DNA of 64,000 nt from Parapedobacter composti. GTDB taxonomy: Bacteria > Bacteroidota > Bacteroidia > Sphingobacteriales > Sphingobacteriaceae. The notes below the pieces were generated by a model. That model was not told the origin of the DNA, made no database searches, and saw only the letters and a list, made by a program, of their open reading frames with translations. The first letter of the stretch is position 1. Every line of letters begins with the position of its first letter. A program made the translations under genes and the position numbers. Shown here piece by piece: positions 16,523 through 25,845 of the stretch. The DNA is taken from the NCBI RefSeq assembly GCF_900112315.1, contig NZ_FOLL01000003.1, positions 124,001-188,000 of the forward strand, read 5' to 3'.

Positions 16523-17782
16523 TTACAGGAGTTGGTCAAGTAGTTGGCGTACCTCATCGGCAGTGGGGTTGATTGCCAGAATTTCACCCTGTTGGTCAAT
16601 CAGCAACATCAGACCCGCCGCGTTGCTCATGCCATACTTCTTCCAGATGCCCTGTTGATCATCCAACTCGACCAGATTAACCCACGTAAATGCCTCCTGC
16701 TCCAAACGCGCACGCAGTGCATGAGTATCTCCAAATTCCCTTGCAATGCCAACGATGCCGAAACCCTTGCCGTGATATGCTTCGTACACGGGTACCATCG
16801 TCCGGGTTTTGGCAATGCATGGGCCACACCATGAACCCCAGAAATCGATCAGCAGCACTTTCTCGGTCAGCAAGTCGGAAAGCCGATGATATGCGTCTGC
16901 CAAATCGGGTGCTTCGAAGTCAATGATGTGACCACCTACGACGACGCCCAGCACACCCCTCAACATCTCTTCCAGCGCTGACGTATAGGGATGGTTTGGA
17001 AAATGTGCCGCATAATCGGGATAAATGGCGGCGATAGCCTGTACGATGGCAGGATTCTCTCGTTGGTAATAAAGGTCGGTCACCAAAAGAAATAGCGATA
17101 CCGGCGATGGTCTTTCGGCGATATAATCATATCTCCAGGTAACCGTTTCCTGCTGCAAGGCCGCTATCACATCACGCAACCGGTTGCCATCCTCGGTAAG
17201 ATCGAGCTTTGCGTTCTCCAGGGAATCCCGCTGGCGAAACAGCACCACCCGCCGGTCGCTATCCGCACTGTTCAGCTCTTCCATCATTGCGCTGTATCGC
17301 TCAGTGTAGAAGTTGCCTGCTTTATAGAGTGAATCCCGGGTAGCGTACAATAAGCTGAAACGAGCGTCAAATGCGTTGACAAAAGACGTATTGAACGCCC
17401 ACAATTCGTCATTCAATTGTCCTCCCGAAATGCGGTTTTCATTAAACCGTTCTGTCGGATAAAGCAGAAAGTCTATGGTGTCCCGGTCAAGGAAAAAGTC
17501 AATCGACCGGAACGCACCCCGCGCCAACTCACTTCCAAAGATTAGTTTACGAACGGATTCGGGTTCTCCTTCAAACGTATGCTCAAAAGCCCCATCCCTA
17601 ATTCGGACGGAGTCGTGTTGCTTGTCGAAGCGCCCGAAAGGTTCCGCCAATAGCAGTTCGCTATCATCGCGGTCAATAACTTGCCCTCTAATCACGAACT
17701 GTCGATGCTGCTGGGCATGAGCAGCGTGCTGAAAAACAAGGGCAATAACAAAAAGCAATGTCTTCTGTATGATCTTCTTCAT
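16523..17782 (-). CDS. TlpA-like thioredoxin-family protein
   Basis: An exported protein of 419 residues. A signal peptide covers about residues 1-24 (cut after AAHAQ). The N-terminal half is a beta-rich domain like those of DUF4369 proteins. The C-terminal thioredoxin fold has the active site WCGPC (C319, C322) in LIDFWGSWCGPC, followed by the usual cis-Pro region replaced by SNAAGLMLL. It likely reduces or isomerises disulfides outside the cytoplasm. It is paralogous to the next gene upstream and sits inside the kinase-regulator operon. Confidence 0.85.
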   Translation of the reverse strand: MKKIIQKTLLFVIALVFQHAAHAQQHRQFVIRGQVIDRDDSELLLAEPFGRFDKQHDSVRIRDGAFEHTFEGEPESVRKLIFGSELARGAFRSIDFFLDRDTIDFLLYPTERFNENRISGGQLNDELWAFNTSFVNAFDARFSLLYATRDSLYKAGNFYTERYSAMMEELNSADSDRRVVLFRQRDSLENAKLDLTEDGNRLRDVIAALQQETVTWRYDYIAERPSPVSLFLLVTDLYYQRENPAIVQAIAAIYPDYAAHFPNHPYTSALEEMLRGVLGVVVGGHIIDFEAPDLADAYHRLSDLLTEKVLLIDFWGSWCGPCIAKTRTMVPVYEAYHGKGFGIVGIAREFGDTHALRARLEQEAFTWVNLVELDDQQGIWKKYGMSNAAGLMLLIDQQGEILAINPTADEVRQLLDQLL

Positions 17783-17831
17783 ATATGAAATGTTAATGTT
17801 AGTCGAACTTTTTGTAATACCATCACCAAGC

Positions 17832-19307
17832 CTACAGATATTCCTCCAGTTGTTTCACCAAATCCTTCCCGTCACTTGGTCGTTTGATCTCGCCAGCCAC
17901 TAAACTTCCGTGCCTGTCGAATATAAAATAGGTCGGATAACGGCCGTGTTTGGAAGGGTCATCGGGCAGCAATTCGTTCCAGATGGCTTGTATATCTTCA
18001 TTGTTTTTCCTCAGGTGCACACCGGTAACCGCATTTGCCTGGATATATTCCCGCCACTTACCGTCATCGGCATCGTCGTCCATATCCAGGTACAGGAATA
18101 CGATATCCTGTCCCTCCATTTGTTCTTTGATCGCCGGTACATATTGCATCTCTACTTTGCACGGACCACACCACGTGCCCCAGATATCCAGGTATATTAC
18201 TTTGCCTTTAAATTGCTGTATGAATGCTTTAATGCTGGTAAAAGTCCGGTAGTCTTCAGGAACAATGATATCGTTATTCACGGTTGCCATTCGCTTCATC
18301 AGCGATGCGCGCATACTTGCCAACGTGTCCAGGTAGGCACTGTTCCGATTATGCCGTTCAAGAGCGTCAAGCAGACGGTTACCGGTAGAAACTTCCCCGT
18401 CGCGGTATTTTACCTTGACCTGCTGAGCCAGATAACGCTCGGTTGTGCTCGCATCAAATGCCCGCTTCACCGCCATGCAGTTGAGGAATGTTTCACCATG
18501 TGCACGAGCTATAGCCATCAGGCTATCAAAACTGCCCACACCGTATACCGATTCCAATGATTCGGCAAATTTTGTCGGGTCATCGCGGTTGGAAAACGCA
18601 CGGCTTGCTAAAAAACCAACGTATGCATCGATAAATGCATAGTACATCGGCCCCTGTAATGCCGATTTGGGTTGAGGGGATTCCCTTTGCATAAATGCGA
18701 TGATAAAATTTGACCACACATCCCGCGGCCAACGGGCGGTACGCACATACAGGTCAACGTAGGCAACGAAATGATAGTGGAGCTCGGCTTTCAGAAATTC
18801 CTTTTCCGAAGGTGTGAGCGGGCTGGCATCAATCTGGGCCATTTTAGCGGCCAGCTGTTTCAGGCAGGGTTGGATAATAGCGGCTTCCATTTCGTTGGCT
18901 GCTACCCGCTTGCTGTCGGTAAAGAACGGCGGGGCTTTCCGCAATTCCAGTTTGTGAAGCAGCGCATTCGCTTCAGCCATACCACCGCCGAAAGCGATTT
19001 GGCCGTAGGAGCCGTCCAGTTCCACGGTCAAGTCCGTGCGGGGCCTCATCCATAGGAAAGCCTCGTGATCTCCCCAACGCAGGTAGCCAATCTTCTCTTC
19101 GTCCAAAGCTAATGTAATGCTGAAATTCCCGTATTCGTCGGTGGTCAATGACGTATTCATGTCATCAAAATACCCATATACAAAAGGCACATTCACCATC
19201 ACGGCCTCCCCTGTGGGGAGGTTTTTGATATGCCCCTTCAGGTCAAATTGCGCGCACGAAAATAAGTAGCCACACACGGCCACAACGGTCAGTATGATTC
19301 TTTTCAT
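17832..19307 (-). CDS. TlpA-like thioredoxin-family lipoprotein
   Basis: A protein of 491 residues from the ATG at 19307. The signal sequence ends in the lipobox LFSC, so a lipid anchor is likely. The N-terminal 110 residues look like a beta-sandwich or DUF4369-like domain, a helical region follows, and the thioredoxin domain carries WGTWCGPC near residue 380 and the cis-Pro region GRYPTYFIFD. An in-frame ATG at 19319 overlaps the kinase stop by 7 bp and is a possible start. It adds four residues before the same signal sequence. Confidence 0.85.
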   Translation of the reverse strand: MKRIILTVVAVCGYLFSCAQFDLKGHIKNLPTGEAVMVNVPFVYGYFDDMNTSLTTDEYGNFSITLALDEEKIGYLRWGDHEAFLWMRPRTDLTVELDGSYGQIAFGGGMAEANALLHKLELRKAPPFFTDSKRVAANEMEAAIIQPCLKQLAAKMAQIDASPLTPSEKEFLKAELHYHFVAYVDLYVRTARWPRDVWSNFIIAFMQRESPQPKSALQGPMYYAFIDAYVGFLASRAFSNRDDPTKFAESLESVYGVGSFDSLMAIARAHGETFLNCMAVKRAFDASTTERYLAQQVKVKYRDGEVSTGNRLLDALERHNRNSAYLDTLASMRASLMKRMATVNNDIIVPEDYRTFTSIKAFIQQFKGKVIYLDIWGTWCGPCKVEMQYVPAIKEQMEGQDIVFLYLDMDDDADDGKWREYIQANAVTGVHLRKNNEDIQAIWNELLPDDPSKHGRYPTYFIFDRHGSLVAGEIKRPSDGKDLVKQLEEYL

Positions 19308-19312
19308 ATCGG

Positions 19313-20722
19313 TTAGCATACGATGGTCAAATGCACAAAATACTCCTGCGTGGTTTCCCGGATCACCAAGTCATATTTGCCGGGATACAGCATCGCCAGG
19401 CGCTGCTTCACATTTTCCAGGCCGACGCCCGGATGGCCGCGCTCCGGATCGGCTTCGGGCTTCCGGTGTATGCTGTTATGAACATCGAAATACACCTTCC
19501 CTTCCGATTCGTAAAGGCTGACATTTATCCATGATTTTTCCCGCAGGCTGATGCCGTGTTTGAACGCGTTCTCCACAAATGGGATGAGGAGCATCGGCGC
19601 AATGTAGGTGCTTTCCAACGCGTCCGCGATATCGCATTCCACAATAATCCCTTTGGAAGTAGCGGTTCGCAACAGCTGCAGGTCGATGTAATTGCGGAGA
19701 TACTCGATTTCGCGAGCCAGCAGAATGCGATCCTGGTTATTTTCATGCAGCATGAAACGCATCATATCCCCCAATTTTTGGATGCCGGAAGCTGTGCGCT
19801 CAGCATGTTCCTGCAGCGCCGTACCATAAAGCGTGTTGAGGATATTGAACAGGAAATGGGGGTTGATCTGCGACCGGAGGAAACTTAAATTCGCTGACGC
19901 TTGGCCTAGTTCCATCTTAAGGTTGACCAATTGCGCTATGCGCTCTTTTTGGCGTTGATATATATAGTGAGACAAGGGTAAGATGACCAATGTGATAGCG
20001 AACCAGATGATGAAGAACACCAGTCCATCGGATTTGGTGACACCCAGGAAAAGAGCACCGAAAGGAATAAATGCTACAAAGGAAACGGGAATAGCCATCA
20101 GGAGATATTTTCCCAAATCGTCGTGGCGTTTCTCTGAAAAAGGTGTGAGCCAATAAGTGTTTAATGCAAATAGCAAATAAGCGTAAGGAATGGAGACCAA
20201 CCAAAGGGCTGACAGGTCCCGATCAACACTTAGTAAGGGAAGTAATATAAGCAAACCGACGCCCAACACAATGAGGCTCTCTTGAAAGATGCGGGACGCA
20301 AGGCCGTTGTTTTTGGCCTGTACGTAGCGGACAAGACGCTTGATTCCCTCATAGGCAAAGATGAGCAGAAATACCAAAGCGGTTACACCCAGCGCCTGCC
20401 CGTGGGTGAGATAATGCTGGAAATCGTTGCCCCTATAGGAATGATAGCCTTGTATCCAAAGGCAGGCTGCCAATCCCATCCAAGCAGCAAAAAACAGCAG
20501 CAAGGTCAGCGCTATGCCAGTATCTACTTTTCGCTTGATAAAAAATGCAGGTGATATCCATTGTATAAACACCAAAACGGTGCCGTAAATGACGGTGCTG
20601 TAAGCCATCCAGGACGCCAATGCGCGTTTGCTTTCATGCGGTGCGCCAGTGCTATACAAGACTATCAAGATAAAAATGAAAATGGCTGTCGCCAAGATAA
20701 ATTCGATACGTCTGAACTTCAT
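19313..20722 (-). CDS. LytS-like sensor histidine kinase
   Basis: A membrane kinase of 469 residues. About seven or eight hydrophobic segments occupy residues 8-255. A short coiled region leads to the His_kinase domain, with the phosphoacceptor H289 in QINPHFLFNILNTLYG. The ATPase domain has LIPFVENAFKHGI and ends with GHPGVGLENVKQRL. This class pairs with LytTR regulators, and one is encoded three genes downstream in the same direction. The signal sensed is unknown. The thioredoxin-like proteins in the operon suggest an envelope redox or stress cue, which is inference. Confidence 0.93.
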   Translation of the reverse strand: MKFRRIEFILATAIFIFILIVLYSTGAPHESKRALASWMAYSTVIYGTVLVFIQWISPAFFIKRKVDTGIALTLLLFFAAWMGLAACLWIQGYHSYRGNDFQHYLTHGQALGVTALVFLLIFAYEGIKRLVRYVQAKNNGLASRIFQESLIVLGVGLLILLPLLSVDRDLSALWLVSIPYAYLLFALNTYWLTPFSEKRHDDLGKYLLMAIPVSFVAFIPFGALFLGVTKSDGLVFFIIWFAITLVILPLSHYIYQRQKERIAQLVNLKMELGQASANLSFLRSQINPHFLFNILNTLYGTALQEHAERTASGIQKLGDMMRFMLHENNQDRILLAREIEYLRNYIDLQLLRTATSKGIIVECDIADALESTYIAPMLLIPFVENAFKHGISLREKSWINVSLYESEGKVYFDVHNSIHRKPEADPERGHPGVGLENVKQRLAMLYPGKYDLVIRETTQEYFVHLTIVC

Positions 20723-20742
20723 AACCGTTTATTTTGTCGTGG

Positions 20743-20773
20743 CAATGTTAGGCAATCCACGACCATAGTCCAA
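20743..20773 (-). promoter_or_regulatory. Promoter of the LytS kinase operon
   Basis: Minus-33 TTG (20771-20773) and minus-7 TAACATTG (20743-20750, one mismatch to TAnnTTTG) are separated by exactly 20 bp. The leader to the ATG at 20722 is about 17 bases. Confidence 0.55.
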
Positions 20774-20822
20774 CCGTACGGGACGAAAACAGGAATATAT
20801 GTGATGAACAAGTATTGAGTCT

Positions 20823-21908
20823 TTATTCGCTATAAAGCAGTGCCTTTTGCCTTTCGATGCCCTGCCGCACCTTAGTGTCGCTTATGCCGTCCATGATGGC
20901 TATTTCTGCATCGCGGTCTTTACCGGAGCGGTGATTATCAACTGTTTGCTGATTTTGCAGGGCAATGTCATAAGCATCCCTGGCACTCATCAGCTTCACG
21001 AACACCGGCAGGCATTCAAAGAAAATAAACAGGAGCATAATAAACATGATGGACCAATAGTTGGCCTCATTTACGGTGCCGTCGGGATGATACTTCAGGT
21101 CACCGAGCGCGGCGTTCCGGTCGGCAAAACCGGCATTGTTTACGGCACTGTCGAGCTGCGCACCGGTTAGTAATTGTTCATCCAGCAGGCCTTCAAATTG
21201 CTTGCGTTGCGCAATAAAGGCTTCCTGTTGCCGGATAGATGCCCTGAGTGTATCCAAATACCGCTCCTGCTTTTCCAGATCGGCTTGCCGCTGCTTGGCG
21301 TAAGGGCCATAACCGACGATGCCGGAGGTTTCGACGGTTTTTTCGCCGAAGGTTTCCATCTTCAGCTTGATGCGGTCGGTCTTGATGGACGCTTCCAAGG
21401 AGTCCCGCTCCGATTTCAATTCGGCCAGCTTTCCGAGTTCGATTGCATACTTGCTGTCAAATGCTTTGTTAAGTGTGTCGATATTGGCCCGTTGGCGGTC
21501 GAGGTACGTAACCCGCAGTTGGTCGCGGATTTCCTTATCAAACACCTTAAGTTCCAGGGGGCGGGCAATAACAATGCCGATGAGAACGGCCAGCAGGATA
21601 CGGGGCGTTGCCTGGAGGAATTGCCTGAAGCCCGGTGCATTTTTATTGATGCTGGATACGATATACCTATCCATGTTGAAGATGGCCAGGCCCCACAGCA
21701 GGCCGAACAGCACCGCATATAAAGGCGCGAAAAGGCTGCCGCTGAAGACGAAATAAAGGGCATATCCGCCTGATAACGCCGCAAAAAGGCCGGTGAAAAA
21801 GATGGTTGCACCAATGCCCACATATTTGCTATGCTCAGCGGGGTATTTTTCCAAGGTTTCCCGGTGTGCCCCGCTGCACCACCAAAAGAACCGCGTAAGT
21901 TGCTCCAT
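20823..21908 (-). CDS. DUF4407 membrane protein
   Basis: A protein of 361 residues from the ATG at 21908, which gives the family N-terminus (MEQLTRFFWWCSGA). Two hydrophobic segments follow at roughly 30-75, then the conserved FNMDRYIVSS and a third segment at about 100-117. A long, charged, probably coiled-coil region fills residues 120-250. One more membrane segment (YWSIMFIMLLFIFFECLPVF) is near 285-305. Function is not known for this family, which is found beside other envelope genes in Bacteroidota. Confidence 0.85.
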   Translation of the reverse strand: MEQLTRFFWWCSGAHRETLEKYPAEHSKYVGIGATIFFTGLFAALSGGYALYFVFSGSLFAPLYAVLFGLLWGLAIFNMDRYIVSSINKNAPGFRQFLQATPRILLAVLIGIVIARPLELKVFDKEIRDQLRVTYLDRQRANIDTLNKAFDSKYAIELGKLAELKSERDSLEASIKTDRIKLKMETFGEKTVETSGIVGYGPYAKQRQADLEKQERYLDTLRASIRQQEAFIAQRKQFEGLLDEQLLTGAQLDSAVNNAGFADRNAALGDLKYHPDGTVNEANYWSIMFIMLLFIFFECLPVFVKLMSARDAYDIALQNQQTVDNHRSGKDRDAEIAIMDGISDTKVRQGIERQKALLYSE

Positions 21909-21977
21909 CACGTTTGATATCCATGGATAAGACGGACTGTGTCCCAATTTGTTACATGCTTTCTTGTTCGTCGCTGG

Positions 21978-21985
21978 CAAAAGTA
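21978..21985 (-). promoter_or_regulatory. Minus-7 promoter box for the DUF4407 gene
   Basis: TACTTTTG on the minus strand is a perfect TAnnTTTG box. It gives a leader of about 65 bases to the ATG at 21908. No minus-33 TTG at the usual distance. Confidence 0.45.
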
Positions 21986-21997
21986 ATGCTTGTGTGA

Positions 21998-22144
21998 TTA
22001 ATAGAATGATGGTTGGGATGAAACTGCTGAAATATGGGATGAAACCATTGTTCGATCCATAGTGCGGCATTGCGCCCAGCAGGGATATCCGGTTCTCACC
22101 AGCAGCGCAAGCAGGAGGTAAAAGACGGTGTTCACGCTTTTCAT
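21998..22144 (-). CDS. Possible small exported peptide (48 residues), doubtful
   Basis: A short frame starting MKSVNTVFYLLLALLV, like a signal peptide with a possible cut after CWAQ. Five bases before its ATG lies CATCTTTG, one mismatch from a minus-7 box. The remainder is Ser-rich and unremarkable. It fills much of the 328 bp gap between the DUF4407 and ABC genes. It may be a small gene, the remnant of a longer exported protein, or chance. I do not recognise a family. Confidence 0.2.
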   Translation of the reverse strand: MKSVNTVFYLLLALLVRTGYPCWAQCRTMDRTMVSSHISAVSSQPSFY

Positions 22145-22162
22145 GCCGCAAAGATGAACACC
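22127..22162. repeat. Inverted repeat between DUF4407 and ABC genes
   Basis: GGTGTTCA (22127-22134) and TGAACACC (22155-22162) are exact 8 bp inverted arms 20 bp apart. They could be a regulator site for the divergent genes or a weak hairpin. There is no T-tract. Confidence 0.3.
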
Positions 22163-22220
22163 GCGGATAGCCCGTTAAAGGAATCTCCGACGAGTGGTAG
22201 GAATTGTCGGACGAATGGGG

Positions 22221-22228
22221 TATTTTAG
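22221..22228 (+). promoter_or_regulatory. Possible minus-7 box for the ABC exporter operon
   Basis: TATTTTAG matches TAnnTTTG with one mismatch and ends eight bases before the ATG at 22237. Confidence 0.35.
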
Positions 22229-22236
22229 CCGGATAC

Positions 22237-23019
22237 ATGAACGAGTACACCCAACCACCGATTATCAGCATGTCGGGCCTGGAGAAATGGTACGGCAGCA
22301 AGCACATCCTGAAAGGCATTGATCTGGATATCTATCCGGGGCAGATCATCGGCTACATCGGCCCGAATGGAGCAGGCAAATCCACGACGGTAAAAATCCT
22401 CTGCGGGCTTGTGGGCGACTTCAAGGGGGCGGTAACGGTAGACGGGATCGATCTGCGCCAAAATCCATTGGCCGTAAAGGCCAAGATAGGCTACGTGCCC
22501 GAGAATGCCGAACTGTACGATGTACTGACCCCTATGGAGTACCTTGACTTTGTCGGCAAACTTTATGGCATGCAAGAGGAAACCATCCGCACAAGGGCTG
22601 AACGGCTGCTCACCAGCTTTGGGTTGGGTGACAATAAGAACAAACGCATGGACACCTTTTCCAAAGGTATGCGGCAAAAGGTATTGCTGATAGCCGGCAT
22701 TATCCACAACCCCAGCATTATCGTATTGGACGAGCCGTTGTCGGGACTGGACGCCAATGCTGTCATCACCGTCAAAGAACTGATTTCCCTGCTGGCCCAA
22801 GAGGGCAAAACCATCTTCTATTGCTCGCATATGATGGACGTGGTGGAGAAAATTTCGGACCGTATCCTCCTGATCAACGAAGGCAGTATCGTAGCGGATG
22901 GCACATTCGAATCGCTGAAGAATGAACATGGCGACACATTGGAGCGTATTTTCGCGCGGCTTACCGGAGGGACTGACGCAGGAACGGGTGCAGCGCAGAT
23001 CTTATCGGCCCTGGATTGA
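22237..23019 (+). CDS. ABC transporter ATP-binding protein
   Basis: An ATPase subunit of 260 residues from the ATG at 22237. It has Walker A GPNGAGKST, Q-loop region IGYVPENAELYDVLTP, a signature shifted to FSKGMRQK and Walker B IIVLDEPLSGLD, then the switch His in YCSHMMD. This is the DRI/ABC-2 exporter type (Bcr/Nat/Ccm-like). The membrane partner is the next gene, 11 bp downstream. The cargo is unknown. Confidence 0.92.
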   Translation: MNEYTQPPIISMSGLEKWYGSKHILKGIDLDIYPGQIIGYIGPNGAGKSTTVKILCGLVGDFKGAVTVDGIDLRQNPLAVKAKIGYVPENAELYDVLTPMEYLDFVGKLYGMQEETIRTRAERLLTSFGLGDNKNKRMDTFSKGMRQKVLLIAGIIHNPSIIVLDEPLSGLDANAVITVKELISLLAQEGKTIFYCSHMMDVVEKISDRILLINEGSIVADGTFESLKNEHGDTLERIFARLTGGTDAGTGAAQILSALD

Positions 23020-23030
23020 TACCATCGCAC

Positions 23031-24716
23031 ATGAACCGACTCATTCTCAAACTGCTGCTCGCGCCCACCTTTCTCTGGAAGCGCATGGGCGTTGATCCGG
23101 AAAAGCTACGCCTCATCCTTAGTGTCAAGTTGACCATCGACGACCGCAGGCCGCTTACCGCTTTTCGCAATAGCCAAAAGAAGAAGGAGTCCTCCGGAAG
23201 CAACATTTGGCAATTCATCATTATGGCCATCATGGGCTCGGTTTTCCTGATCTACTTCCTGTTTTTGAACGACCCGTATGTAGCGTATTCCTTCTATTTT
23301 TTTTCGTTAATGTGCGTGCTTGGCCTGATGCTTATCGCAGATTTGTCGACCATTCTTATCGATACCCGGGACCACTACATTATTCTTCCCCGCCCGGTGG
23401 ATGACCGCACGTTTGCAGTAAGCCGTGTCTTGCATATCGGGATATTGCTGTTGGGATTGCTGGTGGCTCTTGCGCTGCCGGGATTGATCTATACCGGCAT
23501 TAAGTATGGTATCGGCTTGGCCATCCTTTTTCTGTTACAGGCGTTGATAACGGGTATATTGACCCTGTTGCTGGTCAACCAGTTTTACCTGATGATGATC
23601 AGGTGGCTGCCTGCACAGCGGTTGAAAGACCTGATAGCGATGGTCCAGGTTGTATTTTCTGTCGCGGTTTTCGCCTCTTACTACTTCGGCCCGGTTGTAT
23701 TGCGTACCTCTTGGGCGCAGCAGCTTCACATCGAAAGCGCCCCTTGGTCATGGGTATTTCCCCCGGTCTGGGTAGCGTCGCTTCAGCAGCTTGCTACACA
23801 ATCATTGACGTGGCTGGTCATCGTCTTGAGCCTTTTGGGGCTTATCGCACCCTTGGTGGCGCTGTGGCTGGTCATCCGCATCTTTTCAGCGGGATTCAAC
23901 GATAAACTGGCTGCCTTGGCTGGTGGGGATGAGTCTACTTCAACCCGGAATTCCGCGGCCGGCATTAAACGGACCTGGGGCGACCGCCTGTCTTCCGCAC
24001 TCACACGCCATCCATTGGAAAGCGCGGGGTTCCGTATTGTATGGCTGATCACCGGACGCTCGCGCGAGTTTAAGCAAAAGCTGTACCCCACGATGGCTTA
24101 TATTCCGGTGTATTTCGTGTTTTTCTTTTTTTTCGGGTTCGGCAACCGTGAGTCGCCCAGGTCATTTGGCGACAGGTTGGAGCAAATGCGGGAAGGCGGA
24201 GCATTTATCGTTCTGTTTTACCTGTCTTTGTTTACGCTCATGACCGTCTTTCAGTTCATTGCGCAAAACGATCGGTTTAAAGCAGCCTGGATATATAAAG
24301 CAGCGCCCATAGCCGCTCCGGGGATGTTGATGGCCGGTGTATTGAAGGCTGCACTGACCAAATTTTTCTTTCCGTTTATCATCGTGCTGGCTTTGGTGGG
24401 GATTCCCGTCGTCGGCCCGGAGGTTGTCAATGACGCCTTGCTGGCTGCGGCCATCGGTAGTATTGAAGCTGTGCTGATTGCGCTATTCATGATGAAAGCC
24501 TACCCATTTTCACAGCCGGTGAAACAGACCGGCGGCAACTTGGTCACCACGCTGTTGGTTATGAGTTTTGTCGGCTTACTGGGATACGGCCACTACTTCA
24601 TCATGTCGTATGAGCTTTTCGTGTGGGCAGCATGCCTGGCGGCCTGGGGTGCTTTTGCCGTCATGCTCCACTATTTCCGCAAGGATAGCTGGCAAGTGCT
24701 GCAAACCCAAGACTAA
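23031..24716 (+). CDS. ABC transporter membrane protein
   Basis: A membrane protein of 561 residues from the ATG at 23031. An in-frame TTG at 23016 overlaps the previous stop and is less likely. About ten hydrophobic segments are visible, in blocks near residues 60-110, 130-200, 210-300, 345-365, 395-415 and 435-550. A cytosolic loop holds the region around LSSALTRHPLESAGFRI. It is the likely permease of the upstream ATPase. No substrate-binding protein is present, so export is more likely than import. Confidence 0.85.
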   Translation: MNRLILKLLLAPTFLWKRMGVDPEKLRLILSVKLTIDDRRPLTAFRNSQKKKESSGSNIWQFIIMAIMGSVFLIYFLFLNDPYVAYSFYFFSLMCVLGLMLIADLSTILIDTRDHYIILPRPVDDRTFAVSRVLHIGILLLGLLVALALPGLIYTGIKYGIGLAILFLLQALITGILTLLLVNQFYLMMIRWLPAQRLKDLIAMVQVVFSVAVFASYYFGPVVLRTSWAQQLHIESAPWSWVFPPVWVASLQQLATQSLTWLVIVLSLLGLIAPLVALWLVIRIFSAGFNDKLAALAGGDESTSTRNSAAGIKRTWGDRLSSALTRHPLESAGFRIVWLITGRSREFKQKLYPTMAYIPVYFVFFFFFGFGNRESPRSFGDRLEQMREGGAFIVLFYLSLFTLMTVFQFIAQNDRFKAAWIYKAAPIAAPGMLMAGVLKAALTKFFFPFIIVLALVGIPVVGPEVVNDALLAAAIGSIEAVLIALFMMKAYPFSQPVKQTGGNLVTTLLVMSFVGLLGYGHYFIMSYELFVWAACLAAWGAFAVMLHYFRKDSWQVLQTQD

Positions 24717-24765
24717 AAATCGGAATAGGCCGTGGGCTACAATAACACTCATATTTCAACAGTTA

Positions 24766-24796
24766 TTGCCATAAACATAATGAATGCCTTACTTTG
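24766..24796 (+). promoter_or_regulatory. Promoter of the aldo/keto reductase gene
   Basis: Minus-33 TTG (24766-24768), a 20 bp spacer, then TTACTTTG (24789-24796), one mismatch to TAnnTTTG. The same TTACTTTG variant with a TTTG 19 bp upstream precedes the tRNA-Gly gene, which supports it as functional. The leader is about 48 bases. Confidence 0.65.
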
Positions 24797-24847
24797 TAGG
24801 GCGATGCTAAAAAGAATCAAAAGCGGTTACAAATAAACGTTGACACT

Positions 24848-25843
24848 ATGCGATATAGAACATTAGCAGGAACCGACTTAAGCCTACCGGTCATCACGTT
24901 TGGGGCATGGGCTGCCGGTGGATGGATGTGGGGCGGAACCGAACGTAAAGACGCGGTGGAGGCCATGCGGGCATCCTTTGATTTAGGGGTAAATGCGATT
25001 GATACGGCTCCTATCTACGGACAGGGAACCAGTGAGGAACTGGTGGGCGAAGCCATCCGCGGTATTCCACGCGACAAGGTGTACATTTTGACCAAGTTTG
25101 GTATGCGGTGGGACTTGGCAAAGGGGGATTTCGCTTTCCATAGTAAAGACAATATGGGCAAGGCTATTGATATTTATCGGTATGCCGGTAAGGAAAGCAT
25201 CATAAAGGAGTGCGAAGATAGCCTACGCCGTTTGGGCACCGATTACATCGACCTTTATCAAATTCACTGGCCTGATAGTACCACACCCATTCAGGAATCT
25301 ATGGAAGCGGTTGCCCAGCTTATTCAGCAGGGTAAGGTGCGGTATGCCGGGGTATGCAATTACAGCGCGGCCCAGTTGGAAGAAGCCAACAGGTACGTAG
25401 ACGTAGTCTCCAACCAGGTGCCGTATAGCATGGTGAAACGGGGCATAGAGGCGGAATTGGTGCCCTATTGCCTGGAGCAGGGAAAATCCATTCTCGCATA
25501 CAGCCCTATGGAGCGCGGACTGCTCACCGGAAAGCTAAAGCCCGGACACCGGTTTGGGGAGGGTGACCATCGGGCCAATCTTTATTTTTTCAGTGATGAA
25601 AATTTGCGGCGGACGAATGCCTTTCTGGAAAAGGTTAAACCCATCGCCGATGGAAAAGGGATTTCGTTAGGGCAGCTGGTGTTGCTATGGACATTGGAGC
25701 AGCCGGGCATCACCGTTGCCTTGGCGGGTGCACGGAATACGGAGCAGGCCATACAGAACGCCAAAGCGACCGATGCTGAACTGAGTTCAGAAGAGGTTGC
25801 TTTCATTACGGCTGAGCTGAATGAGCTGGAGCTGGTCAAGTAA
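24848..25843 (+). CDS. Aldo/keto reductase
   Basis: A cytosolic NADPH-type oxidoreductase of 331 residues with a TIM-barrel fold. The catalytic tetrad is visible: Asp in NAIDTAP, Tyr in PIYGQG, Lys in ILTKFG and His in YQIHWPD. The cofactor end carries VALAGARNTEQA. It resembles the YajO/IolS-type group, but the substrate is unknown. It stands alone with its own promoter. The convergent amidase gene ends two bases after it. Confidence 0.93.
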   Translation: MRYRTLAGTDLSLPVITFGAWAAGGWMWGGTERKDAVEAMRASFDLGVNAIDTAPIYGQGTSEELVGEAIRGIPRDKVYILTKFGMRWDLAKGDFAFHSKDNMGKAIDIYRYAGKESIIKECEDSLRRLGTDYIDLYQIHWPDSTTPIQESMEAVAQLIQQGKVRYAGVCNYSAAQLEEANRYVDVVSNQVPYSMVKRGIEAELVPYCLEQGKSILAYSPMERGLLTGKLKPGHRFGEGDHRANLYFFSDENLRRTNAFLEKVKPIADGKGISLGQLVLLWTLEQPGITVALAGARNTEQAIQNAKATDAELSSEEVAFITAELNELELVK

Positions 25844-25845
25844 GA

